The notes beneath the pieces are model-generated. The model made no database searches and was not told where the DNA came from. It worked only from the letters and a program-made list of their open reading frames with translations. From Haliscomenobacter sp040403615 (GTDB lineage Bacteria > Bacteroidota > Bacteroidia > Chitinophagales > Saprospiraceae): a DNA stretch of 64,000 nt. This document shows, piece by piece, positions 51,006 through 59,722 of the stretch. A program made the position numbers and the translations under genes. Within the stretch, counting starts at the first letter, position 1, and the number at the start of each line of letters is the position of its first letter. The stretch spans positions 1-64,000 of the forward strand of contig NZ_JBBAKG010000002.1 in the NCBI RefSeq assembly GCF_040403615.1, read 5' to 3'.

Positions 51006-53595
51006 TCTCGTTTCTTCCATCGGCAATGCCGTGGATTTTCATTTTCACGTAATCGTCCAGATTCAGATCTTTGAAGCCCTTTTCGCGCATGCGCTGAATG
51101 TATTCCGGACTTACGCCGTGAATCTTCAGTGAAACTGCCTCATCAAGGTCAATGGTTTTGAAACCCAAATTATGGTAGGCTTTTATTTGAGCCGCTTCCA
51201 ATCCATGAATTCGCGCCTGAATGGCTTGATCCAAAGACAAGCTACTGAAACCTGCCTCTTTCAGCGATTTCATGTACCCACCGTTCAGGCCATGGATGCG
51301 CGCCTGAATGGCTTGATCCAAAGATAAGTTGCTAAGACCTGCCTCTTTGAGCGACTTCATGTACACACCGTCCAGCCCGTGGATGCGCGCCTGAATGATT
51401 TCTTGCGGTTTCAGACTGGCAAAACCTGCATCTTTGAGGGACTGAATGTAAACATCGTCTATGCCGTGGATGCTGTAACTGCGCATGTCGTCCATGCTCA
51501 TTTGACTACCAGCTGTGCTTCTGATTTTGTTGATCCGCTCCGGATCAAGTCCATGGATTTTAGAATTCACCAATTCATCAGCAGAAAGATTTTTACCGCC
51601 ATTGGCTTGATTCATCCGCCGGGCATAATCAGCACTCACCCCATGAATCTTAAAATTTACTACTTGGTCTAAAGGTAGATTCGGGTAACCTGCACTTTGC
51701 AAACCGCGCACATAATCGGCAGAAACGCCGTGGATTTTTGCGGTTAGCACATCTTCCAGGGATACTTTTTCGTAACCCAGACTGGTCAAGGATTGCATGA
51801 AAGACGGCCCTGCGCCGTGGATTTTCAATTCAATCAATTTGCGAATGGGCACTTGTCCGTAGCCGCCCTTTTGGAAGGCAGCAAAGTAACCTTGCAAGGT
51901 TTCTTTGTCAAGACCATGAATGCCCATTTCTACCAGATTGTTGCCAGTGAGGGTTTTGTAGCCATGCTGTTGGAGGTAGGCAATGTAATCTTTGTTGACA
52001 TCCGCCATAAACAGGTGCAACATTTCCTCCTCGTCAACTCCCGTAATACTTTGTTGATCGAGGTATTTCTTGAATTCGGCATTTTGCACAAAATCAAACT
52101 TGCCATAGCCCTCGTTTCCATCAAATTTCCCTTTGAAATTCAGCGTACCAGCGTCGCGCTTCAAATTGAAAGTCGATTCAGTGGTTGGCAAACTAGAGAA
52201 TTCTTTTTTGTCAAAATACCGGGAAGTATTCCAGTTGGAATGCTCCGTTTTGGATTGCAGATTGAGGTAAACCCTTTCGCCTTTGATTTCAGCATTCCAA
52301 AATCCGCTGGTACTCATCGGCGCATCGCTGTCAATATCAAAATGGCTGCTTTCCTGCTTTTCAATACTTTTTGGCGATAAACGGGCTTCCGTGGTTTCCA
52401 CCAGTTCGGTTTCCATCGGTTTTGATTCCACCAGTTCGGTTTCTACCTGATGGTACGTATTGTTTGCAAAATTTTTGATCCAGGCCAGGCCACTAAGTGT
52501 ACCCGCTACCAGGACTACGGTGAGCATTTTTTCCATTGTGTTTGTCGTTGGTGATTTAATGTGTAAAATGCGCTGCAAGCGCAGCATAAATTGACTTTTT
52601 TGTTGGCCGGCAAAAGCCAGGGCAGGAGACATGGGCATAAATCCCATCTCTTGTACCGTGACCAGAGCTTTTGCATAAGTCAGGGAATCTCCGGTGAGCT
52701 GTATGGCCAATTCGTCAGCCGCACTTTCCCGTTCGGTGCGCACTTGTGCCGAGATCCACCACACGCCAGGGTGGTAGTAAAACAGGGTTTCGACAAAGCC
52801 CTGTAATACATTGAGCAAATGATCGTGGCGAAGAATATGTGCCAGCTCATGCGCCAAAATCGCCTCTACTTCTGCCGCAGGCAAGCGGTTGATCATCCCT
52901 AGCGGAAACAGAATCATGGGCTTGAGGTAGCCCACCACTTGTGGCGTGCGCACTAGCGCCGATTCCACCAAGGTTATGGCTTTATCGAGTCCAGTTTTGA
53001 TGGTCAAATCATCTAATAAATCCAGCCAGTATTCGTCGGCTGGAAAATTCATGCGCCCTTTGAGGTAGTACACATAACTGACGCTGCTGAGCAAGCGCAA
53101 TAGGAAAATAGCTACACCTAGGAGCCAAAAACCAACGATCAATGGCAGGTGCTGATCAAAATAGCCCTGGACGTCGGGCCAGTTCAAACCGTGATCAAGC
53201 GCTACCAAATCAGATTCTGGTACAACGAGTGCCAGGTCTTCCAGGGCTGATAATTCATCTTCAGACAGTTGGGGCTGGACTGTTTCAAGCTGTACCAATT
53301 TATCCAGCAAAGCGGTATTGAGCTGAGGAGCAACCAAGTTTTCAATTTGCAATGCCAACCGATCCTCAATTGGCGCAGTGACATAGTATCGATAAAAAGT
53401 AAAACCTGCTGTGATCATCACCGCAAACAGTCCAAAATTGGCCACGATGTAGCGCAATTGAGCACTGCGGTGGCGCAAGGCGATCAGCAACACACCCGTC
53501 AACAAGGCAATTGCCATCCCTTGCCAAAGGGAATGTAACACCATCCAACCCAAGGCGTACTCGAGTTGGCGATTAAAAAGGGAAAAGGCCAGCAT
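51001..53595 (-). CDS. M56/BlaR1-type sensor peptidase with IHG repeats
   Basis: An 864-aa membrane zinc metallopeptidase. Four hydrophobic segments lie in the first ~180 residues, the HELAH zinc motif is at 249-253 (ILAHELAHILRHDHL), and another membrane segment lies near residue 355. From about residue 540 to the end there are ten tandem ~29-residue units. Each starts (K/R)IHG(V/L/I) and continues like a helix-turn-helix repeat, for example KIHGVSPEYIQRMREKGFKD. At the DNA level two of the units are nearly identical 87-bp repeats. The repeats replace the usual penicillin-binding sensor domain, so the signal is not necessarily a beta-lactam. It starts 65 nt after the BlaI-like repressor, giving a standard regulator pair. 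Confidence 0.9.
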   Translation of the reverse strand: MLAFSLFNRQLEYALGWMVLHSLWQGMAIALLTGVLLIALRHRSAQLRYIVANFGLFAVMITAGFTFYRYYVTAPIEDRLALQIENLVAPQLNTALLDKLVQLETVQPQLSEDELSALEDLALVVPESDLVALDHGLNWPDVQGYFDQHLPLIVGFWLLGVAIFLLRLLSSVSYVYYLKGRMNFPADEYWLDLLDDLTIKTGLDKAITLVESALVRTPQVVGYLKPMILFPLGMINRLPAAEVEAILAHELAHILRHDHLLNVLQGFVETLFYYHPGVWWISAQVRTERESAADELAIQLTGDSLTYAKALVTVQEMGFMPMSPALAFAGQQKSQFMLRLQRILHIKSPTTNTMEKMLTVVLVAGTLSGLAWIKNFANNTYHQVETELVESKPMETELVETTEARLSPKSIEKQESSHFDIDSDAPMSTSGFWNAEIKGERVYLNLQSKTEHSNWNTSRYFDKKEFSSLPTTESTFNLKRDAGTLNFKGKFDGNEGYGKFDFVQNAEFKKYLDQQSITGVDEEEMLHLFMADVNKDYIAYLQQHGYKTLTGNNLVEMGIHGLDKETLQGYFAAFQKGGYGQVPIRKLIELKIHGAGPSFMQSLTSLGYEKVSLEDVLTAKIHGVSADYVRGLQSAGYPNLPLDQVVNFKIHGVSADYARRMNQANGGKNLSADELVNSKIHGLDPERINKIRSTAGSQMSMDDMRSYSIHGIDDVYIQSLKDAGFASLKPQEIIQARIHGLDGVYMKSLKEAGLSNLSLDQAIQARIHGLNGGYMKSLKEAGFSSLSLDQAIQARIHGLEAAQIKAYHNLGFKTIDLDEAVSLKIHGVSPEYIQRMREKGFKDLNLDDYVKMKIHGIADGRNEK
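51207..51400. repeat. 87-bp tandem repeats inside the M56 gene
   Basis: At least two consecutive 87-bp units encode (A)RIHGL-type 29-residue repeats with very few differences, while the other units of the array have diverged. This suggests recent unit duplication by slippage or unequal crossing over. Confidence 0.7.
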
Positions 53596-53620
53596 AGGAT
53601 AAAATTTGGAGATTTGTGCC

Positions 53621-53664
53621 GGTAGAGATGCGATGCATCGCGTAAGTGTATAGCGCGTCTCTAC
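53621..53664. repeat. GTAGAGACGCG-type palindrome
   Basis: GGTAGAGATGCGATGCATCG then CGTAAGTGTATAGCGCGTCTCTAC, related to 8407-8459. The GTAGAGA and TCTCTAC arms pair, with an internal GCGATGCATCGC palindrome. On the minus strand its TAG (53663-53661) is the BlaI stop codon. Confidence 0.8.
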
Positions 53665-54062
53665 GGTTTTTTCTGCATTTCTTCGATCAGTCGTTTGATT
53701 TCTTCCAATTCTTCAGGTGTCGCAGAGCCTGAGCCCAAAGCACGTAAAACCAGACTGGAGGTAGAGCCTCCAAAGGCAAGGTCGCGCAGACCTCGCACAA
53801 CCTGGGATTGTACTTTTTCGGGGTGATCTGCCGGGCGGTATACATGACTGCGGTCGTTGGCATCGCGGTGCAGCAATCCCTTGTCGAGCATGATTTGCAT
53901 CAACTTCAAGGTAGAGGAGTAGTTGACCTCCCGCTGTTCATTGAGCTTTTCATTGACGGTGCGCACAGTAGATGGGCCCACTTGCCAAAGCACCTGGAGA
54001 ATCTCCAGTTCGGATTTGGTCGGTTCGGCCCGTTTGTTATCTTGAGGGTGATTTTTTTCCAT
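53661..54062 (-). CDS. BlaI/MecI-type transcriptional repressor
   Basis: A 133-aa winged-helix repressor: KSELEILQVLWQVGPSTVRT, VNEKLNEQREVNYSSTLKLM, MLDKGLLHRDANDRSHVYRP are standard BlaI blocks. It is followed by the M56 gene on the same strand, the standard arrangement in which the peptidase inactivates the repressor. A 32-bp palindrome just before its start is a likely self-regulating operator. Its TAG comes from the GTAGAGACGCG repeat. Confidence 0.93.
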   Translation of the reverse strand: MEKNHPQDNKRAEPTKSELEILQVLWQVGPSTVRTVNEKLNEQREVNYSSTLKLMQIMLDKGLLHRDANDRSHVYRPADHPEKVQSQVVRGLRDLAFGGSTSSLVLRALGSGSATPEELEEIKRLIEEMQKKP

Positions 54063-54072
54063 GCTGCAATAT

Positions 54073-54104
54073 CTAGGAAATATTTCGTACGAAAAAATTC
54101 CTAG
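54073..54104. promoter_or_regulatory. 32-bp palindromic operator candidate for BlaI
   Basis: CTAGGAAATATTTCG and CGAAAAAATTCCTAG flank a central TA; the whole is an imperfect palindrome with 14 of 16 paired positions centred at 54088.5. It lies 11-42 nt upstream of the BlaI start, in the place where BlaI/MecI repressors bind their own promoter. BlaI binds long dyads, so the match is good, but the sequence itself is not the Staphylococcus site. Confidence 0.6.
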
Positions 54105-54338
54105 ACTATTTTTTTGAAAAAACTTTTCAGATGACCATCAAATAAAGCTGGTCGTCAGACTTGATACCTTGACTTTGTTGGTGTTTTTATGAAAAATTAC
54201 CCTGACTTTGTTTAGAAGGCGGAAAATTAACAGACTACCTCAGGTGGATGAATTCCCAATAAACCACAAGATTCGGGTTGCTCAAGGAAGTCCTTTCCAT
54301 GACCTTTGTGGTACAAATTCACATTTAATTCTACTTCT

Positions 54339-55052
54339 ATGAAAACGTTTATTTTCATCCACGGGTCCTGGCACGGCTCCTGGAACTGGCACCGCGTTGT
54401 GCCTATTTTGGAACAATTGGGACACCGGGCCATCGCCATTGATTTGCCAGGTATGGGCAGAGACAAAACGCCCATCCAGGAAGTGAGACTCCAAACCAGT
54501 GTAGACGCGGTTTGCAAGGTCGTAGATGCACAGGAAGGAAAGGTAATTCTAGTTGGGCATAGCAAAAATGGCATTGTCATTTCTCAGGTCGCAGAATACC
54601 GCCCTCAGAAAATTGAAAAGCTGGTATATCTGGCTGCTTACCTCATTCCCAATGGCAAAACCCAGCGGGAATACTCCATGCAAGATACCGCAGGTGTTTT
54701 GAAACCATACGTACAGGTTCATGCTGATGTGAATGCTACAACCCTTGATCCTGCCATTTACCGGGAAGGCTTGTACGCCGATTGTGATGAAAACATTGTG
54801 CAATTGGCCAATGTATTGCTGAGCGCAGAACCCATCGAAACGGGTACAACCCCGCTGCAATTGAGTGATGAAAATTTTGGCTCCGTTCCACGGGTTTACA
54901 TCGAATGCACCCTGGATAAAGCAGTTACTCCTTTTATTCAGCAAAAAATGTACACAGAATTGCCTTGTGAGAAAGTGTACCAAATGGAAACCAGCCATTC
55001 GCCATTTTTCAGCAAGCCCCAGGAATTGGTGGAGATCTTGGTGGGTTTGTGA
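54339..55052 (+). CDS. Alpha/beta hydrolase
   Basis: A 237-aa cytosolic hydrolase with nucleophile elbow VGHSKNG (Ser), oxyanion-hole FIHGSWHGSW, and a conserved His near the C-terminus (METSHSPFFSKP). It resembles the plant-like methylesterase/hydroxynitrile lyase group in size and motifs. ATG 54339 starts directly at the first beta-strand (MKTFIFIHG). Substrate unknown. Confidence 0.88.
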   Translation: MKTFIFIHGSWHGSWNWHRVVPILEQLGHRAIAIDLPGMGRDKTPIQEVRLQTSVDAVCKVVDAQEGKVILVGHSKNGIVISQVAEYRPQKIEKLVYLAAYLIPNGKTQREYSMQDTAGVLKPYVQVHADVNATTLDPAIYREGLYADCDENIVQLANVLLSAEPIETGTTPLQLSDENFGSVPRVYIECTLDKAVTPFIQQKMYTELPCEKVYQMETSHSPFFSKPQELVEILVGL

Positions 55053-55060
55053 TACTCCAA

Positions 55061-55516
55061 TTACTCTAGGTGGATTCTGATGGGCAAATTCATTTGTGTT
55101 CTGGTGGGTACATCTCTTAAACTGCCAGGAATCCACTTTGGCATTTTTTTCACAATATCTAGACAAACTGGATCTAAGCCGTGATGAATACTTTTCACGA
55201 TTTTTAGGTCTGAAAGGCTGCCATCCAGCTCAACGGTAAATTGCACGACCATGGTTCCTTCTACACAATCGTTTTGAAGGGATTGAGGCCATTCAAAATT
55301 TCCAGCAATGAAGCGAAGCATTTCAATGTGACCTCCGGGAAAGGAAGGCATTGATTCAGGATGGAAGAAACAAATGAAAGCAGAGTGGTCAACTTCTTCT
55401 ATTTCCTCTATTTCCTGAGGCGTTATGCTCGTTTCATCGTCGAATATCGATTGGCAAGACGTGGCCAAAAGCAGCATTAGCACAATGCTACTGAGGCCAT
55501 AGATGATTCTCTTCAT
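55061..55516 (-). CDS. TonB C-terminal-domain lipoprotein
   Basis: A 151-aa lipoprotein: signal MKRIIYGLSSIVLMLLLATS with Cys21, an acidic linker, then a TonB-type C-terminal domain (FPGGHIEMLRFIAGNFEWPQ, VEGTMVVQFTVELDGSLSDL, KIVKSIHHGLDPVCLDIVKK). It lacks the membrane helix and long Pro-rich spacer of a true energy transducer, so it probably is not an ExbB/ExbD partner. Such domains also occur in Bacteroidota as stand-alone envelope proteins. Confidence 0.85.
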   Translation of the reverse strand: MKRIIYGLSSIVLMLLLATSCQSIFDDETSITPQEIEEIEEVDHSAFICFFHPESMPSFPGGHIEMLRFIAGNFEWPQSLQNDCVEGTMVVQFTVELDGSLSDLKIVKSIHHGLDPVCLDIVKKMPKWIPGSLRDVPTRTQMNLPIRIHLE

Positions 55517-55628
55517 GGCAAACTTGTTGATAAATGGTTGTGCTTTGGTAGATGACTGGAATCGATTTTTTGGTGGGTAAACCCCAAAACATTAAAAAGA
55601 AAACTATTTTTGTTCGCAAACCAAATTC

Positions 55629-56138
55629 ATGCCCATGCAAAGCGAAGAGGCGCAAAGTGAAATTCAAGCAGAAAATCAAATTCAAATCGTCGATTACGAA
55701 CCCCAATACCAGCAGTGCTTTAGAGATCTAAACGTGGAATGGATTTCCAAATACTTCAAGATGGAAGAGTCCGATTATCTGGCACTGGATGATCCTGAAG
55801 GACACATCCTGGACGAAGGAGGCTGCATCATCGTGGCCTTGTACCAGGACGAGCCGGTTGGCGTATGTGCCCTGCTCAAATCGCATCTTCCTGATTTTGA
55901 TTACCAATTGGGAAAAATGGCCGTATCTCCCAAAGCACAAGGCAAGAGCATCGGCTACTTATTGGGAAAGGAAATTTTGGGAAAAGCACACGCGCTGGGC
56001 GCGAAAAAAGTGTTTTTGGAAAGCAATACCATCTTGACGCCTGCCATCAACCTGTACCGCAAGTTGGGTTTTGAACAAATCGAGGGCTATCCTTCACCCT
56101 ATGAGCGGAGCAACATTCAGATGGTAGTGGAACTCTAA
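55629..56138 (+). CDS. GNAT-family N-acetyltransferase
   Basis: A 169-aa acetyltransferase. Acetyl-CoA-binding motif LGKMAVSPKAQGKSIGYLLG (Q-x-x-x-x-G) and the C-terminal strand KKVFLESNTILTPAINLYRK, LGF are typical of GNAT enzymes that act on small molecules or amino-terminal residues. Target unknown. Single gene on the plus strand. Confidence 0.88.
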   Translation: MPMQSEEAQSEIQAENQIQIVDYEPQYQQCFRDLNVEWISKYFKMEESDYLALDDPEGHILDEGGCIIVALYQDEPVGVCALLKSHLPDFDYQLGKMAVSPKAQGKSIGYLLGKEILGKAHALGAKKVFLESNTILTPAINLYRKLGFEQIEGYPSPYERSNIQMVVEL

Positions 56139-56199
56139 TTCCACAAGAATCAGGTTGCCCTATCACCCATCCCTCCCGATTTTTGCATAAAAAAAGAGC

Positions 56200-57040
56200 A
56201 TGAACCAACAGCACATCAATTACGAACGGGTGGCCGAGGCCATCGAATACATCGGCGCCAATTTCCGGCAACAACCCGATTTGGCGGAAGTAGCGCAGCA
56301 AGTTCACCTTTCGCCAGAGCATTTCCAGCGTTTGTTCACCGATTGGGCAGGCGTAAGCCCTAAAAAATTCATGCAGTTTTTGACCCTGGATTACCTGCGG
56401 GAACGAATTTGTGAAGTTCCCAATTTGCAGACTGCGGCGGATGAAGCAGGTTTGTCTGCCCAATCGCGGGTTTACGACCTGTTTGTCAATATCGAAGGTG
56501 TTACGCCAGGAACATTTCGGGAGGCTGGGCGAGGCTTGCAGCTCAAATACGGCTACCACAATACGCCCTTTGGACTTTGTTTCATTGCCCTGAGCGATCG
56601 AGGTATTTGTGGGCTCAGTTTTGTAGATGAAGAACTGCAGCGCCTGGAATTCGAAGCTTTTTCCAAAAAATGGAATTTCGCTGAGCTGATTCACGCACCT
56701 GATCAAACCTGTTGTCCAACAGCTTTTTTCGCATCAAGGAAATCAACTTCAGCGGCTAACTGTATTGGCTCAGGGCACCAATTTTCAATTGAAAGTTTGG
56801 GAAGCCCTGCTACGCATTCCTGCTGGTGCGGTAAGCACTTACAGCCACATCGCCAGCAGCATTGGACAACCCAAAGCACAGCGCGCAGTAGGTACCGCGA
56901 TTGGAAGCAACCCCGTTGCATTTCTCATTCCTTGTCATCGGGTTATCCAGTCAACCGGAAAATTGGGCGGTTATCATTGGGGCGAAACCCGAAAAAGCGC
57001 CATTGTGGGTTGGGAAATGGCGGGAGGGTTGAAAAGTTGA
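56200..57040 (+). pseudogene. Ada-like AraC/methyltransferase gene with a +1 frameshift
   Basis: The first frame (56200-56709) encodes an AraC-type HTH domain (MNQQHINYERVAEAIEYIGA, LAEVAQQVHLSPEHFQRLFT) and the start of the O6-methylguanine methyltransferase (MGMT) domain. After a single extra base at about 56710 (in GATCAAACCTGTTGTCC) the reading continues in another frame through VLAQGTNFQLKVWEALLRIP, AVGTAIGSNPVAFLIPCHRV to TGA 57038-57040. The active Cys is the one in IPCHRV. Without the shift the original frame runs on to 57063 as unrelated sequence. It could be a decayed gene or a sequencing error; no slippery sequence is obvious. The last residues come from the GTTGAA-type repeat. Confidence 0.85.
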
Positions 57041-57139
57041 AGCGTTTAGGGTTGAAGAGTTGAAAAGAACCCTGCACTTTACGCGGTTTTGCCTAACTGC
57101 TTCAACTCTTCAACATTTCAACTTTAAACTGTTCAACTT
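57028..57139. repeat. GTTGAA-type inverted-repeat cluster
   Basis: Left part holds GTTGAAAAGTTGAAG (57028-57042) and GGGTTGAAGAGTTGAAAAG (57049-57067). The right part (57100-57139) is the reverse complement in heptamer blocks, for example CTTCAACTCTTCAACATTTC. It supplies the TGA of the upstream methyltransferase frame and the TGA of the minus-strand gene ending at 57133. Same core as 50936-51005. Confidence 0.85.
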
Positions 57140-57366
57140 AATTGATCGTAATCTCCTTTCCAAGCGTAATACCCCATCAGAGAAATCCCTGCGGCAATGG
57201 GCACAAAAATGCTGAGAATAATGATCCAGAAGGTATAGGTTTCTTGAGTTGGAGGGGTAGCAGCGCTAGCCGATAGCTCTCGCAAGGCTTGCTGAACGCC
57301 AAAGGCAATACTGGCAGGGCCTATCAGCATCCACACTATTCCAAGGTATCTTTTCAGCTTGTTCAT
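57133..57366 (-). CDS. Small membrane protein next to MFS transporter
   Basis: A 77-aa protein with two membrane helices (YLGIVWMLIGPASIAFGVQQ and FWIIILSIFVPIAAGISLMG) and a short C-terminal tail (YAWKGDYDQLS). It lies 12 nt after the MFS gene stop on the same strand and is probably cotranscribed. Small partner proteins of this kind are seen beside MFS permeases in Bacteroidota; the function is unknown. Confidence 0.75.
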   Translation of the reverse strand: MNKLKRYLGIVWMLIGPASIAFGVQQALRELSASAATPPTQETYTFWIIILSIFVPIAAGISLMGYYAWKGDYDQLS

Positions 57367-57378
57367 TTTTCTTTAATT

Positions 57379-58920
57379 TTAGTCTTCAACGTTTGAATCC
57401 ACCTTATTGGACAAGTAAATCATCCCAATCACAAAGCACAAACCGGCTACTGCAATAGGCCACCACAAACCCGCAAATGGATCACCCAAATGGGTCGTTA
57501 GCCGAGTCGCGATGTAGGGCGTAAGTCCCCCAAAAATGCCATTGCCAATGTGGTACGGCAAAGACATGGAGCTGTAGCGGATCCGCGTTGGGAAAATTTC
57601 TACCAAAAAAGCCGCAATTGGCCCATAAACCATGGTCACATACAATACCTGTATGCCAATCAGCAAGACCATCATCCAAAAACCTTGCTGACCAAGCGTC
57701 AGTTCTTTGACCACGGTTGGGTTGGCAATGGTTTGTCTTGGATTGCTGGTTTGAGTGACCTTGGTGGTTTCCTCGTACCGACTGCCATCGGTGTATACTT
57801 TGGTAGCAAAGATCGTAGTCAGGTCACCCCCTTCCGCTTTTTCATTTTTAACAAAAGTGGTTGATTTGGTGGTTATTTCTTTTTTTAGCGTCAAATCGGC
57901 CAGGCCATACATGGCTTTGTAAATCGGGCGATAGGTCACAATGGCCAGGATCATCCCCAGCATCATAATCGCTTTTCTGCCAATTCGATCACTCAGCCAG
58001 CCAAAAAGCACAAACATTGGTGTCGCAACGCCCAGCGCAATCAGGATAATGTTGCGGGCTTGTACAAACTCAATGCTACAGGTTTTTTCAATGAACGACA
58101 AAGCATAAAACTGCCCCGTGTACCAAACTACACCTTGCCCCATCGTGGCGCCAAAAAGCGCCAACAGCACCATCTTCAAGTTGGCGCGATTGGCAAAAGA
58201 ATCTTTCAGTGGATTCTTGGAGGCTTTTCCTTCCGATTTGATTTTGCGAAACAGGGGCGACTCATTCATCCGCAAACGAATGTAGATCGAGACGCCAATC
58301 AAAAAGGCAGATACAATGAATGGAATCCGCCAGCCCCATTCGCCAAACTGCTCTAGTCCCATTGATTTCCGAGTAAACAATATAACCCCCAAAGCCAGAA
58401 AAAGCCCCAGTGTTGCCGTGGTTTGAATCCAACTGGTGTAATAACCCCGGTGTTGGGCAGGAGAATGCTCGGCCACATAAGTAGCCGCACCACCATACTC
58501 ACCACCCAATGCCAATCCTTGCAAAAGCCTCAAAAACAGTACCAAAATCGGGGCGGCTGCTCCGATGGTTGCATAATCTGGCACCAGGCCGATGGCAAAA
58601 GTTGACCCGCCCATGATGACCAGCGTGAGCAAAAAGGTATACTTGCGGCCAACTAGATCACCCAGCCTGCCAAAAACCAATGCTCCGAAAGGCCGCACCA
58701 CGAAGCCTGCGGCAAATGTAGCCAGCACCGACAGATAGGCTGCGGTGGGATTGATGGCAGGAAAAAATTTGGTGGAAATGATGGAAGCCAGTGCTCCAAA
58801 AATGTAGAAATCGTACCACTCGATCAAAGTGCCTACCGAGGAGGCCAAAATAACCGCCCGAATGGTCTTTTTTTCTTCAGTGGACATCGCCACTGATTTT
58901 GCGTCTGCTGTATTTGTCAT
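57379..58920 (-). CDS. MFS transporter (metabolite:H+ symporter type)
   Basis: A 513-aa permease with twelve predicted membrane helices. MFS motifs GRLGDLVGRKYTF (loop 2-3) and a related GWLSDRIGRKAIM in the second half, and the MHS-family block GGEYGGAATYVAEHSPAQHR are present. A ~60-residue insertion between helices in the second half (VKNEKAEGGDLTTIFATKVY) is unusual. The family takes up organic acids, proline or betaine; the exact substrate is unknown. Confidence 0.92.
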   Translation of the reverse strand: MTNTADAKSVAMSTEEKKTIRAVILASSVGTLIEWYDFYIFGALASIISTKFFPAINPTAAYLSVLATFAAGFVVRPFGALVFGRLGDLVGRKYTFLLTLVIMGGSTFAIGLVPDYATIGAAAPILVLFLRLLQGLALGGEYGGAATYVAEHSPAQHRGYYTSWIQTTATLGLFLALGVILFTRKSMGLEQFGEWGWRIPFIVSAFLIGVSIYIRLRMNESPLFRKIKSEGKASKNPLKDSFANRANLKMVLLALFGATMGQGVVWYTGQFYALSFIEKTCSIEFVQARNIILIALGVATPMFVLFGWLSDRIGRKAIMMLGMILAIVTYRPIYKAMYGLADLTLKKEITTKSTTFVKNEKAEGGDLTTIFATKVYTDGSRYEETTKVTQTSNPRQTIANPTVVKELTLGQQGFWMMVLLIGIQVLYVTMVYGPIAAFLVEIFPTRIRYSSMSLPYHIGNGIFGGLTPYIATRLTTHLGDPFAGLWWPIAVAGLCFVIGMIYLSNKVDSNVED

Positions 58921-59244
58921 GTCTATAGTTGCATTATAGGAACGATGAAGAAATGAATGCCACCTTTAAACGCAGCTATTTTGTGTTTAGTCAACTATCT
59001 TTTGAGGCGAATAGCAAGCCTATTTAACGAGAAAGATAGGATGAATAAGCGCAAAAAAGCAAAGTGAAAAGGGGGTAGTTATTTTTTCATCGTTCCATAG
59101 TTCAATAATAGAAAAACTCTTTGGTAAGCCGATGCATTTGTCGGGTTTTTATCTTTCTAAGGAGAAGACAAGGTTCCTGCTTCGCAAAAAACAAAAAATG
59201 TTCGGCACAATCCCTACATTTGCGGCAATTTTACCAAAGACAAC
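58921..59244. other. 324-bp intergenic region with nested inverted repeats
   Basis: An imperfect inverted repeat GGAACGATGAAgAAAT (58939-58954) / ATTTTTTCATCGTTCC (59081-59096) brackets an inner pair CTATCTTTT..GAAAGATAG. TACATTTG at 59215-59222 matches the -7 box for the plus-strand gene at 59245. No ORF with coding character. Confidence 0.5.
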
Positions 59245-59718
59245 ATGCAAGAAATCACGATTGACCAAAAGCTTCGGCTGGAATTGTTATGGTGGCTCCT
59301 GACAGCTTTATTGGTTGCACTGATCATGGCCCCGATTTATTTTTATACGGAGGATTATCCTTTCTGGAACATCAACATCGTATACATTGTAACTTTCATA
59401 ACCGCAGCGCGGTACATATTTTTGTTTCCTACTACTTTGATCGCCAAAATTCAGTGGTTCAAAGTGATGCTGATTTTTGCAGTAATTCCGGCAATTTTTC
59501 TTTTAATCCAGGAGATGAACCGCTTTCAGGTTTTTCTGGATTACAACGAACCCGAAGACCTGATTGGACTTTTGCCCATCGATACTTCTAATGCCATGAT
59601 GAGTTTTGTACGCAGCGAGATGGTTTTGTTTAGTGTAGGAAGCGTCATTTCATTGGCCATCTTGCCATTTCGGATGATTCGTTCCGTTTGGAGGTATCGG
59701 AATACGGGGAAACCTTAA
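59245..59718 (+). CDS. Four-helix membrane protein, hypothetical
   Basis: A 157-aa integral membrane protein with four hydrophobic helices: LLWWLLTALLVALIMAPIYF, NIVYIVTFITAARYIFLFPT, KVMLIFAVIPAIFLLIQEM, and FSVGSVISLAILPF near the C-terminus. No known family recognised. Single gene on the plus strand, converging with the lysoplasmalogenase gene (4 nt apart). Confidence 0.75.
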   Translation: MQEITIDQKLRLELLWWLLTALLVALIMAPIYFYTEDYPFWNINIVYIVTFITAARYIFLFPTTLIAKIQWFKVMLIFAVIPAIFLLIQEMNRFQVFLDYNEPEDLIGLLPIDTSNAMMSFVRSEMVLFSVGSVISLAILPFRMIRSVWRYRNTGKP

Positions 59719-59722
59719 AGGC

